NCBI RefSeq assembly: GCF_020193575.1
Contig: NZ_JADYVD010000025.1
Span: forward strand, 37,071 to 101,070
From: Ensifer sp. IC4062
GTDB taxonomy: Bacteria; Pseudomonadota; Alphaproteobacteria; Rhizobiales; Rhizobiaceae
Length of the DNA stretch: 64,000 bases
Direction of reading: 5' to 3'
Under the pieces are notes generated by a model. That model did not search any database and was not told where the DNA came from. It worked only from the letters and a program-made list of their open reading frames with translations. Position numbers and translations under genes: made by a program. The stretch's first letter is position 1. Each line of letters opens with the position of its first letter. Below, piece after piece: positions 53,958 to 63,369 of the stretch.

Positions 53958-55436
53958 ATGCAAAAACTACCCTTTAATACTGTTCTGATCGCAAATAGAG
54001 GCGAGATTGCAGTACGCATCATCAAGACCCTGCGCGAGCTGGAACTGCGCTCCGCAATCGTTTGCCACGAACTCGATGCGGGAGCGCCGGCGGTTTCGAT
54101 GGCCGACATGGCCATTGCCGTAAGCGGTCGCACGCCAGTTTCGGCCTATCTTGATACCGTACAAATTATCGCTGCCGCGCGCGAGGCGAATGTCGGGGCG
54201 ATTCACCCAGGCTATGGATTCCTGTCAGAGAATGCGGAGTTCGCGAGGACTGTGGTCGAGTCTGGGTTCGCCTTCGTCGGGCCCACTCCTGAGAGCATCC
54301 AACTAATGGGCGACAAGATCCGGGCCCGCAACTTCGTTCAGCGGAACGGATTTCCAGTCGTGCCTTCGGCGATCGAAGAAGATGACCCTGCAACGTTCAT
54401 CCTCAGGGCGCGATCCATTGGAGCGCCTTTGCTGGTAAAAGCATCGGCCGGCGGCGGCGGCAAGGGCATGCGGATCGTCCGCGACCTCGATACCTTGGAG
54501 CAAGCCATCCCGCAGGCACGCAGTGAGGCGCAGCGCTACTTCAGGGATGGTCGGCTCTACATCGAACGATACATCGAAAAGCCGCGGCATATCGAAGTGC
54601 AGGTGCTCGGCGATTCCTTCGGAAACGTTGTTCATTTGTTCGAGCGGGAATGCTCGGTGCAGCGCAGATTTCAGAAGGTCATAGAGGAGGCGCCCGCGTC
54701 AGCGCTTCCCCTGGGGTTGCGCGAGAGAATCTGTGAAACTGCCGTGGACATCTGTCGAGCCGCTAACTATCGAAACGCAGGCACGGTGGAATTCATCGTT
54801 GATGGAGAAGAGTTCTATTTCCTCGAGATGAATACGCGCCTGCAGGTAGAGCATCCCGTTACCGAAATGATCACTGGCATCGATATTGTTGCCGAACAAC
54901 TCTATGTCGCCGCAGGTCAAGAGCTTAGATTTTCGCAGCAAGACATCATGTCGACAGGACACGCAATCGAAGCCAGGGTGTATGCTGAAGCTCCTGCACG
55001 CGACTTTGCTCCCACGACGGGGAAGATACTGGTGCTCGACTATCCCGGCGGTCCAGGCCTACGGATCGACATTGGCATCTCTCAAGGTCAGCAGATAACG
55101 ACAGCCTTCGATTCCCTGTTGGCAAAGGTGATCGTACATTCGCGCACGCGTGATGGGGCTGCGCTAAAGATCGCACGTGCGATGCAGGGGTTGGTGCTCC
55201 TCGGCTGCGAAACTAACGCGAGCTTTCTCGCGCGAGTCCTTGCCGACGAGCAATTTCTAAGCGGACAGGTCCATACTGGATATCTCGACGAAAATCCGCA
55301 GCTGGCCGCTGGCGAATCTGCATGCGACCTGTCGACGTTCTTGGCAGCCGCGGCTCTCCTGACGAGACCAGTTCACGAGGCGGCAGATGCCGTACCCGAG
55401 CTTCACGCCTCCCTGGGCCGTTGGAGAAACGCGTGA
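53958..55436 (+). CDS. Biotin carboxylase subunit of an acyl-CoA carboxylase
   Basis: A 492-residue biotin carboxylase. The N-terminus reads NTVLIANRGEIAVRIIKTLR; the ATP-grasp Gly-rich loop is VKASAGGGGKGMRIV; HIEVQVLGDSFGNVVHLFER and ECSVQRRFQKVIEEAPAS follow, then FLEMNTRLQVEHPVTEM with the catalytic Glu/Asn/Arg set. The C-terminal 50 residues extend toward the BT domain of methylcrotonyl-type alpha subunits. The gene ends in a GTGA overlap with the biotin carrier gene, so together they equal one ~660-residue alpha subunit. First gene of a three-gene operon. Confidence 0.93.
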   Translation: MQKLPFNTVLIANRGEIAVRIIKTLRELELRSAIVCHELDAGAPAVSMADMAIAVSGRTPVSAYLDTVQIIAAAREANVGAIHPGYGFLSENAEFARTVVESGFAFVGPTPESIQLMGDKIRARNFVQRNGFPVVPSAIEEDDPATFILRARSIGAPLLVKASAGGGGKGMRIVRDLDTLEQAIPQARSEAQRYFRDGRLYIERYIEKPRHIEVQVLGDSFGNVVHLFERECSVQRRFQKVIEEAPASALPLGLRERICETAVDICRAANYRNAGTVEFIVDGEEFYFLEMNTRLQVEHPVTEMITGIDIVAEQLYVAAGQELRFSQQDIMSTGHAIEARVYAEAPARDFAPTTGKILVLDYPGGPGLRIDIGISQGQQITTAFDSLLAKVIVHSRTRDGAALKIARAMQGLVLLGCETNASFLARVLADEQFLSGQVHTGYLDENPQLAAGESACDLSTFLAAAALLTRPVHEAADAVPELHASLGRWRNA

Positions 55437-55933
55437 ACCACCTTTTCGAGCATGAAGGTGTAGATTATCAGTTGTGGCTTTCGCGCTGTCAGCAGGGATA
55501 CCGCCTGCATTTGGGCAACGAAGTACTCGCAGTCGACTTCTCCCACCAGGGCGACGGCAGAGGTCTTCTTACCATTACCGGCGCAAGCGAGCCGGTCAGG
55601 TTCGCTATCGATGGTGACATAATTCATCTGCATATTCGCGGTCGCACGCGCATTCTGCGCTACCGAGACCCGTTGTCAGCGCATGCTCTCGTGAAAAAGG
55701 ATGCAGGTCACCTCATGGCGCGCGCACCAATGCCGGGTGTCGTGGTTAAAACGTCGGTTATGCCCGGCGAAGCCGTTTCCACAGGCACCGCCCTGATGGT
55801 TATCGAGAGCATGAAACTGGAAAGCGTCATACGCTCCCCCCAGGAGGGCGTGGTCGACCGAATTCACTTCAATGAAGGCGAGTGCTTCGAGCACGACGCG
55901 GTGTTGGTTACGATCACACAGGAAGGGCATTGA
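55433..55933 (+). CDS. Biotin carboxyl carrier subunit
   Basis: A 166-residue protein starting at the GTG at 55433 that overlaps the biotin carboxylase stop. Residues 1-90 form a beta-rich BT-like linker domain, and the C-terminal 70 residues are the biotinyl domain (MARAPMPGVVVKTSVMPGEA, then LMVIESMKLESVIRSP). The biotinylated Lys is in ESMKL, where AMKM is the commoner form. In most methylcrotonyl- or propionyl-CoA carboxylases this part is fused to the biotin carboxylase; here it is encoded separately by an overlapping frame. Confidence 0.88.
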   Translation: MNHLFEHEGVDYQLWLSRCQQGYRLHLGNEVLAVDFSHQGDGRGLLTITGASEPVRFAIDGDIIHLHIRGRTRILRYRDPLSAHALVKKDAGHLMARAPMPGVVVKTSVMPGEAVSTGTALMVIESMKLESVIRSPQEGVVDRIHFNEGECFEHDAVLVTITQEGH

Positions 55934-55934
55934 G

Positions 55935-57542
55935 ATGCAGCGGCTCGCGTCTCTTATTGATGTGAACTCGCAAGAATTTCGCCTCAACGAGCACCACAAC
56001 AGACGACTTGTGACCGAATTTAAGGAGCGCCAGCGTGCGGTCCGTTTCGATCGTCCCGAGCGCGACCGCGAGCGCCTGCGGCGGCAAAACAAGCTTTTTG
56101 TTCGTGACCGGGTCGAGGCTTTGCTCGATCCAGAAACTCCTTTCCTCGAACTTTCGACACTGGCTGCGAACGAGGCTTACGACGGGGGGGTGCCAAGCGC
56201 AGCGCAAGTCGTCGGCATCGGCATCGTCGCGGGACGCGAGGTGATAGTTCACGCAGATGACTCGAGCGTGAAGGGTGGAGCATGGTATCCGCTGTCGGTC
56301 AAGAAGATCGTCCGATCCTTGGATATAGCAATCGAAAATCGCCTGCCAGTCGTTCATCTTTGCGACTGTGGCGGTGGATTTCTGCCTATGCAGGCGGAGT
56401 TCTTCGCGGATCGCCACCACGCGGGCAGAATCTTCCGCAACCAATCCATTCTCTCGAAGATGGGCGTACCGCAGGTCGCCATCGTGATGGGACATTGCAT
56501 AGCGGGAGGGGCCTACGTCCCTGCGCTCAGCGATTACAACATAATCGTCCAGGAAAGCGGAGCGATATTTCTCGGCGGCCCATCGATTGTTAAAGTCGCG
56601 ACTGGCCAGCACGTGTCTGTCGACGACCTCGGCGGCGCTGACATGCAAACCAGTGTATCGGGAACGGCCGACTATCTCGCGGACTCAGAGATGCACGCGA
56701 TCGCGATCGCCCGCGACATAGTCGCCCGGTTCAGTCGTCCAGAAAAAACCTCGCTCGATAGAGTCGCTCCGGAGCCGCCTGCCTATGATGCGTCGGAACT
56801 ATACGGCATCATTCCAAGAGATGCTCGAATGCACTTTGATATGCGGGAGATTCTCGCGCGCTTGGTCGATGGCAGCAGGTTCCATGAATACCAGCCCCGC
56901 TACGGCCGATCTCTGGTGTGCGGGTTTGCGCGCCTTCATGGATACCAAATCGGTGTTCTGGCGAATAATGGCGTGCTGTTCGACGACAGTGCGCTCAAGG
57001 GCGCTCACTTCATCCAATTGTGCGATACGAATCGGACGCCCCTGTTATTCTTGCAGAACATCACCGGCTTCATGGTCGGCAGTGAATATGAGCGGCGTGG
57101 CATCACCAAAAATGGCGCCAAGCTACTCATGGCTGTGTCCGGAGCGGCGGTGCCCAAATTTACGGTCATATGTAGCCATTCTCACGGTGCGGGAAACTTC
57201 GCTATGGCAGGGCGCGCTTTCGATCCGCGTGTTTTGTTCAGTTGGCCGCAGGCTCAGATTTCAGCCATGGGTGCCGATCAAGCGACGCGAGTGCTAACGG
57301 ATGTCAAGGCGAAGCAACTGGCGGTCGACGGTAAGCAGTTGTCGGCGCAGGAGTACGAGACCACCAGACAGTCGATCTTGGAAGAGTATCGGGAGCGGTC
57401 AAGCGCATATTACGCAACGTCCGAGATTTGGGATGACGGGATTCTTGATCCTGTCGACACCAGAAACGCGCTCGCAATCGCCGTAAGTGCTTCGCTCAAT
57501 GCTCCCATCGAGACGCCACGTTATGGCATTTTTAGGATGTAG
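55935..57542 (+). CDS. Acyl-CoA carboxylase carboxyltransferase (beta) subunit
   Basis: A 535-residue carboxyltransferase of the methylcrotonyl/propionyl-CoA group. Marks include VRDRVEALLDPETPFLELST, the acyl-CoA site loop VMGHCIAGGAYVPALSD (GxxxAGGAY), GAIFLGGPSIVKVATGQ, and in the second half FLQNITGFMVGSEYERRGIT with GAKLLMAVSGAAVPKFTVI. Methylcrotonyl-type enzymes keep this FMVGxxYExxGI motif. The biological substrate is unknown. It follows the carrier gene by one base and completes the operon. Confidence 0.92.
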   Translation: MQRLASLIDVNSQEFRLNEHHNRRLVTEFKERQRAVRFDRPERDRERLRRQNKLFVRDRVEALLDPETPFLELSTLAANEAYDGGVPSAAQVVGIGIVAGREVIVHADDSSVKGGAWYPLSVKKIVRSLDIAIENRLPVVHLCDCGGGFLPMQAEFFADRHHAGRIFRNQSILSKMGVPQVAIVMGHCIAGGAYVPALSDYNIIVQESGAIFLGGPSIVKVATGQHVSVDDLGGADMQTSVSGTADYLADSEMHAIAIARDIVARFSRPEKTSLDRVAPEPPAYDASELYGIIPRDARMHFDMREILARLVDGSRFHEYQPRYGRSLVCGFARLHGYQIGVLANNGVLFDDSALKGAHFIQLCDTNRTPLLFLQNITGFMVGSEYERRGITKNGAKLLMAVSGAAVPKFTVICSHSHGAGNFAMAGRAFDPRVLFSWPQAQISAMGADQATRVLTDVKAKQLAVDGKQLSAQEYETTRQSILEEYRERSSAYYATSEIWDDGILDPVDTRNALAIAVSASLNAPIETPRYGIFRM

Positions 57543-57559
57543 CGGTTCCAAATTTCTGA

Positions 57560-57930
57560 GTGTCGGTGGTAAACCGGCTCACAGATTATGGCTATGACCT
57601 GCATGTCGGAGGGCTGGCCGCCTTGTCGCTCAGTGGCCATGCTCGCTACCTGCCCGCGGGCCGCAGAGAAAACCGTCTATCTCTATTCGGAAAAAGCACC
57701 AAGCTGTTTGACCCATTGCCGCTGACGGCGCGGCTCTTCATACGGCAGCGCGCGGCTCTTCGATAAAGCAAGTCTGGGGGTCAACGATACCGACGTCAAC
57801 CTCAGCGTGGACAGCAACCTGGCGTTCAGCCCATGGAATGGCCTCTAAAAGCCGCCAGCGATGAACGCGCGATCCTCGAAGCGCTTTGGTCGCCCGCCTG
57901 CGCATCTTCGTCAAATGCGCCTTGCTCGTA
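57560..57930 (+). pseudogene. Decayed AbiEi-type antitoxin
   Basis: GYDLHVGGLAALSLSGHARY, then LPAGRRENRLSLFGKSTKLF match the AbiEi antitoxin pattern (HVGGxTALELxGxAHYLP). After a shift the frame reads PMEWPLKAASDERAILEALW, the conserved C-terminal end of the same domain. The N-terminal helix-turn-helix and the AbiEii toxin gene are gone. This is a broken fragment between the carboxylase operon and the MFS gene. 57931-58038 holds nothing else. Confidence 0.6.
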
Positions 57931-58038
57931 CTTCTGAACCCGGATACGGATAAGATTGCGCGACCCGTCGTGGCGGGCGTCTGCCGATAGGCTATATCCA
58001 ATCAGAGAGGACTCTTAGCAGGGGATGTTGACCTGCTC

Positions 58039-59211
58039 TCATTCCAGTTCTTCAATGGTGGTGCGCAGGGACCAGACCGCAATTAGCAGCAGGGGAAGGC
58101 CAACCAGATTTAATGTAACCCAACCCGCATTTGCCATCAATGCACCCGCCGCAAAGGAGGCCGCTACGTTAGCCGAGTAGACCAGCATGGCGTTAAACCC
58201 CTGCGCCTTTGTTTTAAGGGCAGGCGAGTAAGTGCTGGCGAGCAACAAAGTGCCGCCGTTGAACATGAAGTTCCAGCCGATACCCGACAGACCCAACTCA
58301 AGGATATACATTGTCAGAGTTTGTTCTGTGACGGCGCTCAGTATGCATCCGACGGCACTAGCGAACACCCCCAGCAGCACCAATCCCCGCAAGCCGATGT
58401 ACTTTATCAGAATGGGATTGAAAAAAGACGGTAGGTACATCAAGGCGAAGTGCGCTTGGAGTACCGTTGCTGAGTGATGGACGCTGAGGCCGGAGTGATG
58501 GATGGACAGCGGCGCGGCATTCATCGTCAAAGTCATGACTGCGAAGCCAATGGCACAGATCAGACTGACCCTCAGAAAGGGTCCGCCCAGTATCAGTGTG
58601 TCGGCCGGGTGTTTGTCTGGTGCTCCGGGCTTTTTGTCGCGGCCCAGATCGGCGGACAGTAAAAGTTGGGACAAGGCCAGGGCGACACACACCAGAGACA
58701 ATACCATAAAAGCGCCGGCGTAAGGAGCCTCCGACACGGCCTCGGCGAACCGGCCGCCGAGGTACGGTCCGGCGATGCCGCCCGCGACACCAGCACCGGT
58801 GACTATGGCTACGGCGATGTCTCTCTCCGCCGGATCTTTAGCGGCGTCGATGGCCGCGAAGCGGTAATATTGACCGAAGGCGCTAAAGATACCGAGCAAG
58901 AATGTGCCCAGCACCAGCAGCGGAAAGTTGTGCACTACCATTGCCATCATTGCAGTGGCGCCGCCAACGATGCCTACACCGGCTTTGAACATGAATCCGC
59001 ATCGCCGGCCGAGCCGTCCCATCAGTGTGGACGCAGGATAGATCATGATTAGCGTGCCTATGACCGTGGCGGTCACTGGAAGAGTGCTAAGCGTTGGATA
59101 GGGGGCAAGGAAATTGCCGGACAGACTTGACACCGATGTCAGCAAAGACACCACGGTACTGGTGAGCGCTTGCCCAATCGCTAGGACTATTACATCGTGA
59201 GGCGTCGGCAT
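58039..59211 (-). CDS. MFS transporter
   Basis: A 390-residue protein from the ATG at 59209-59211 (MPTPHDVIVLAIGQALTSTV) with about 12 membrane helices. The loop between helices 2 and 3 reads ASTLMGRLGRRCGFMFKAGV (MFS signature G-x3-D/R-R-x-G), and the central loop DLGRDKKPGAPDKHPAD separates the halves. It resembles drug or metabolite exporters. It lies downstream of the two isonitrile-synthase-like genes on the same strand, so export of their product is a reasonable idea. Confidence 0.9.
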   Translation of the reverse strand: MPTPHDVIVLAIGQALTSTVVSLLTSVSSLSGNFLAPYPTLSTLPVTATVIGTLIMIYPASTLMGRLGRRCGFMFKAGVGIVGGATAMMAMVVHNFPLLVLGTFLLGIFSAFGQYYRFAAIDAAKDPAERDIAVAIVTGAGVAGGIAGPYLGGRFAEAVSEAPYAGAFMVLSLVCVALALSQLLLSADLGRDKKPGAPDKHPADTLILGGPFLRVSLICAIGFAVMTLTMNAAPLSIHHSGLSVHHSATVLQAHFALMYLPSFFNPILIKYIGLRGLVLLGVFASAVGCILSAVTEQTLTMYILELGLSGIGWNFMFNGGTLLLASTYSPALKTKAQGFNAMLVYSANVAASFAAGALMANAGWVTLNLVGLPLLLIAVWSLRTTIEELE

Positions 59212-59509
59212 TTCGATGTCTCTGAATCGAAAGGGGTGAGGGTGTGGCGCGGGAACCACCGGCCGTCTCTACCTGGGCCAAAGACTCCACCGCAAGTGCG
59301 GCAGTCCGTGCCACTATCGGCAAAGCGGCGATGAGCCGCTGACCACACCAGCACAGTCGGAACAAGCTGCAATTCAGCCGGTGAGGGCTTCCTCTCGTCA
59401 GATCGAGCCGAAGGCCACGGTGGGCCTGGTCTGCTCAAGTCGGCTCCCCTCGCACGCGTAGGGCACAGATCAGCGCGGGATCTGTGGGCAACGCACAGGT
59501 CAGCCTCGC

Positions 59510-60946
59510 TCATTGGACCCCTCCGGCTTCGCAGAGAAGCTTTAGAGTGTCGCAGCCGACTTCCACGAAGCAGAGTGGCTGTTGCGCTGGAGCGAGCCAG
59601 CCGAAGAGGGGATAGACGGATTGATTGCTCACCGGCCGCAGGTAGACCGCCGCCGCATCGCGCTGTTGCAGTTCGGCATAGCTTTCGAAGACGATTGCAT
59701 CGCGCTTCAACACACAGGCCAACACATGCTGGGCGAGGAGGTTGCCGCCGCCTGGACCTAAGGTGAAGATGGCGGGTACGTCGCGCCGGTCCCGTTTTTG
59801 GTGAACCGTTAGGCGCAAGACGTTAGCGCCTTGTGCAGCATTTAGAATAGAAGTGGCTTCGTCGCTGGAATCTATCAGGTGGAGCGCAATGTACTTGCGC
59901 GTCGATTCCCAGGCCACACTCTGGACGAAGGACAAGGCAACCTCGAACACATCCTCGCCTTCAAACGAGGCGATCCAGTCTGATTGGCGCTCTGGCGAGA
60001 TTAAACTGACGATGGCGGCACGGATCAGCCGCGAGCATGCCGTCTCATCGCGTCCGCGAAGCCACGCCTCAATGCTCGGTGGCAATTGAATGCCGTGAGG
60101 GGCGTGATGGCGCTGCATCGGGTCAAGGGCGAACAGATGTTCCCAGTCGATGTTGAGCAGAACGGTTTCGAACTTGGACAGGATCATCTCGTCGGTAACG
60201 ACTGCGAGGGAGTCGCGGAACCGCTGCTCCCGCGCGTCGATGACAACAGAATGGCTGCCATCGCCGAATAGGTCCGAATAGGGGCGGAAGGACAGCGTGC
60301 CCTTCCTGCCAAGGGCGTCGGCGATCATCTGGCGCTGGGCGTCATACGCTTGACCCACGTTCGGCCGCGTGAACAACGCCTCGAAGAACCGGCTGCTACC
60401 TGTGAGGACGATCATGCCGACGGGTCTGCGCACCAACTGGGATACCGCGCGCACGATGATTAGCAACCGACGGATGGCATACATTTCCGCCAGATCGGCA
60501 AAAGACCCCAACGTCTTGAGGCCACCGGCACTACGTTTGGGTTGGCCCCAGCCCAGAACGAGGTTTAGGTGTTCATCGCGGGCCAGGGCTTCATGCACTT
60601 TGCGCTGTAATGCGCGGGTGTCGAGACGGCCAGCATTCTTAGATACTTGAGAGTTACGGAATACCTCGCAGATTTGTGCTGCCGCCTGCCAGCTCTTATC
60701 GCCCAAGCTTTCGTAGAGGCAGCCCACCGGCAGAGCCGCCAGTGTGTTAATGGCCGAGCGAGCGAGACGGGAGGCCTGACGGTCCATACCTGCTCGCCAC
60801 GCCCCCACTACCTGCTCGACGTCCTGAGGGCCTATGTTAATCGCCGGCCGAGCCTCTAGAGTGCAAAAACTACCGAGATTGCTTATTAGCGCCTTGTGCA
60901 GATTTGATTCGCTGACAATCTCTCGTTCCGAGAGCGCGTCGTTCAT
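59510..60946 (-). CDS. Isonitrile synthase-like protein (PvcA/Dit1 family), second copy
   Basis: A 478-residue protein. The central part reads LVLGWGQPKRSAGGLKTLGS, then FADLAEMYAIRRLLIIVRAV and VGMIVLTGSSRFFEALF, paralleling the PvcA/IsnA core (KSPN-KVLG-PDLAE- ... -ISDGRVF). Near the end LRLTVHQKRDRRDVPAIFTL matches the RLSIHPQ strand of PvcA. Members turn the amino group of Tyr or Trp into an isonitrile using ribulose-5-phosphate. The usual SDG position is TGS here, so catalysis is doubtful and a partner role is possible. Its ATG follows the first copy's stop by 2 bp, indicating coupled synthesis. Confidence 0.65.
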   Translation of the reverse strand: MNDALSEREIVSESNLHKALISNLGSFCTLEARPAINIGPQDVEQVVGAWRAGMDRQASRLARSAINTLAALPVGCLYESLGDKSWQAAAQICEVFRNSQVSKNAGRLDTRALQRKVHEALARDEHLNLVLGWGQPKRSAGGLKTLGSFADLAEMYAIRRLLIIVRAVSQLVRRPVGMIVLTGSSRFFEALFTRPNVGQAYDAQRQMIADALGRKGTLSFRPYSDLFGDGSHSVVIDAREQRFRDSLAVVTDEMILSKFETVLLNIDWEHLFALDPMQRHHAPHGIQLPPSIEAWLRGRDETACSRLIRAAIVSLISPERQSDWIASFEGEDVFEVALSFVQSVAWESTRKYIALHLIDSSDEATSILNAAQGANVLRLTVHQKRDRRDVPAIFTLGPGGGNLLAQHVLACVLKRDAIVFESYAELQQRDAAAVYLRPVSNQSVYPLFGWLAPAQQPLCFVEVGCDTLKLLCEAGGVQ

Positions 60947-60948
60947 TG

Positions 60949-62430
60949 TCAGCCCCTTCTCGTCAGGATGGAGTGCACGCGACCGTCGCCAATCAGGCGT
61001 GGATCGGTAGTATAGCCAATGGGTTGGTCGATCATCTGCATGGCGTGCAACGGCCCGTAGTGCTCCCGGTGAAAGGGTGTGTCAGGCAGTTGTTCAAGTA
61101 GGATCGGGTATTCGCCTTGGGACTCGCGCTCCAAGCGGTAACGGAAGTTTACTTTGGCGGCCATTTTTGCGACTGACAGTCCCCCCGTGCAGTGCTGGGC
61201 AGTGATGCTTGCGTCCTGCCGGGTGGCGGATAAGAATTGCAGCTCTCCTTTCTTGCCGTGAACAGTCAGCTTGATAGCATCGCGGTCTATGCGCCGCAGG
61301 AGATTTAGGCCCCGGTCAGTCAGCGAGATTGCCACGTAGTATAGCGCTGCTTCCCAAGCCTGCCGGCGCATACTCCGGAACAGGATTGCGCACTCCGCTG
61401 GCGGCAGGTAGCCCAGCCGCGACAGATGCTCTCCTTGAAGGCCTACTTGGCTTAGCGGCCGGTGTAAGCAGGACGCATAACGGATGTAAAGCTTCTGGAC
61501 ATCGTCTCCATAATGCCGTTCCATGAAAGCTTCCCCGCCGATCAAAGTGTGCATATCCTTGTAATAGGTGGATGAAACGATGGACCAGAAGGTGAAATAA
61601 ATTTGAGCGCCTATATCATCCACTTGCTGCACCGTGTCTAAGCTAGCTTGCAGTTCGTCCGGATCGAATAGCGGATCATATAGCATAGCCAACGAGGCGC
61701 AGTGATCTTCGTAAATTGTTTGTCGCGATTGCAACATTTCAGACGATAGGCGGTCGGATACCAAGCGCTCGTAATTGACCACTTCGACGATGTCGCCACT
61801 ATTCAACTGGTTTACCCAGAAGCGCAGGCCGTCTTGGTAGGCGGCGATGAGTGGATCTGGCGTTCGGCAGGCGCGGTTGTATTTGAAGCCGTCCGCCAAG
61901 ATGATAAGGCGGCAACCGGTCGGGCTGATCGCGTTGATTACTTGGGCGGCCTCAGCACACCGGACTAAGGTATGCAACTCAGCCAGGTCGGGGTTGGGAC
62001 CTCGATTCTTCAGGGGGCAAAGTGGCTTGCGCGAGAGTATGGGGAAGTGCAGGCGCAACGGAGCGCCTTTGTCCAGCCGCCGCTTGATAAGGTTGCGCAG
62101 TTCTATTCGAGATAAATTCGCCTCCCGCGGCTTGAACCACCAGTTGTCAAACAGGGTCTCAGTCGCGCATTCCGCTACGCCGACCTTCTTCACGTCATAC
62201 AGATTAGCTCGGCTGCGGGCTCGAGCAACTGCGGCGTTGATGCGGCGGGCCATGGCCTCATTCATGCGCATGTTTAACGACGACGTGAAATGCGCAAGCC
62301 AGTAGTCTGCGGGCACCCGGATGGCTTTCGCCATGAATTCTCTATGGCTGTAAAGGTTGCATCTCTCACGGACCAAACGGATCAGTCGATGGCCAGAGGA
62401 AATGCGGCTACGAAGCTGCGCGCTATTCAT
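60949..62430 (-). CDS. Isonitrile synthase-like protein (PvcA/Dit1 family), first copy
   Basis: About 493 residues from the ATG at 62428-62430 (MNSAQLRSRISSGHRLIRLV); the start is uncertain since no ribosome binding site is evident and the frame is open further upstream. The family core is clear: LRLHFPILSRKPLCPLKNRG, then PNPDLAELHTLVRCAEAAQV and CRLIILADGFKYNRACRTP, equivalent to PvcA FPAKSPNPRKVLGPQPDMAE ... SDGRVF. The end KLTVHGKKGELQFLSATRQD fits the RLSIHP strand and the CTGGLSV loop. It keeps the ADG of the active site, so it is the likelier catalyst of the pair. It forms a tandem with the paralogue downstream, followed by an MFS exporter. Confidence 0.7.
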   Translation of the reverse strand: MNSAQLRSRISSGHRLIRLVRERCNLYSHREFMAKAIRVPADYWLAHFTSSLNMRMNEAMARRINAAVARARSRANLYDVKKVGVAECATETLFDNWWFKPREANLSRIELRNLIKRRLDKGAPLRLHFPILSRKPLCPLKNRGPNPDLAELHTLVRCAEAAQVINAISPTGCRLIILADGFKYNRACRTPDPLIAAYQDGLRFWVNQLNSGDIVEVVNYERLVSDRLSSEMLQSRQTIYEDHCASLAMLYDPLFDPDELQASLDTVQQVDDIGAQIYFTFWSIVSSTYYKDMHTLIGGEAFMERHYGDDVQKLYIRYASCLHRPLSQVGLQGEHLSRLGYLPPAECAILFRSMRRQAWEAALYYVAISLTDRGLNLLRRIDRDAIKLTVHGKKGELQFLSATRQDASITAQHCTGGLSVAKMAAKVNFRYRLERESQGEYPILLEQLPDTPFHREHYGPLHAMQMIDQPIGYTTDPRLIGDGRVHSILTRRG

Positions 62431-62929
62431 CAGAGCACATCCGTGTCTGGTGACTGGGAAATCCGTGGGAAGCCAGGCTCTTCGCTGGCACCAACGGCTT
62501 TCGGCCCTTCCGCCGTCCATCCGGATACATCGGAAAGCGAGCTTTTTGCGCTGCATTGATGTGACTTTCGCGTCTCTCTGTGCCCCATGGGGGTGAATTT
62601 CGTCACTTGCGGGTGATTTTCGCCGGTCCGCGGCTGTTGGCCCGCCCTTGGCGGTTCGGTATTTCCTTTTGTCCTCCCGTTTCGGCTCATGCACTCCGCC
62701 CCAGCATCCGATTGCCTCCCGGCTTCTTGCCGCGCACCCCGCTGATGAAGCCGTCTGCCCATACTTTCCTCTTCCTCGCCAGATAGCCAGCCTTGGTTAG
62801 ATGCTTGTTGAAACGGGAAGACAGGTACTCCACTCGGGACGGGAACAGCAAAACTCGTGCCAAGTAGCCTTAGCAGCCGGCCGTTATGCTGGATGTCTGG
62901 TGACGCGGCCCGCAGATCTGCTGCGGATC
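62431..62929. other. Region upstream of the isonitrile-synthase genes
   Basis: No gene is supported. The frame of the first isonitrile-synthase gene stays open for another 88 codons upstream (to about 62694) but its sequence is Arg/Lys-rich and unlike a protein domain. The promoter of the tandem pair must lie here. Confidence 0.35.
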
Positions 62930-63290
62930 GCGGCGGACTTCTTCTGGTTCAGGCCAAAGGTGAGCTCAAGGGCATCATCCAGCACGCCTTCGGCGTCGTC
63001 ACGGCCGATGCCAGGCACTATGTGCCGCGCAGCGAGGGGCGCAAGATGTTCTGGTCGAGCCGCCCTTATCTCGCCTGCATCGTCAGTGTTCTAACCTGGT
63101 GCGTGACGGCTTGGACGATCGTCCCGCTGCTGTTCATCTGGGGACCGCGCTTTTACGCCATCGGGTTCTACTTCTTTGGTTTCCTGACGCAGCATGCCGG
63201 CCTTGCCGAGGACTCTTACGATCATCGCCTCAAACCACCCGGACATTCATGAGGAACCCGGCCTTCGAGTTCCTCTATTCGCGTCGCCGA
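62930..63290 (+). pseudogene. Fragment of a fatty-acid desaturase
   Basis: The frame includes GIIQHAFGVVTADARHYVPR, then MFWSSRPYLACIVSVLTWCV and GPRFYAIGFYFFGFLTQHAG with LAEDSYDHR, the middle part of a membrane fatty-acid desaturase carrying one His-containing motif (TQHAGLAED). After one base shift the next homologous piece RTFMRNPAFEFLY appears, then the similarity ends. Both the N-terminal and C-terminal His boxes are missing, so it is inactive. Confidence 0.6.
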
Positions 63291-63369
63291 GATGATGATT
63301 GCCGCCGGAGCGCGTCCGCGTTGGCTGCTCTCACGGCGAGTGATGTGAACCTCAAGTCACTGCTCGTCC

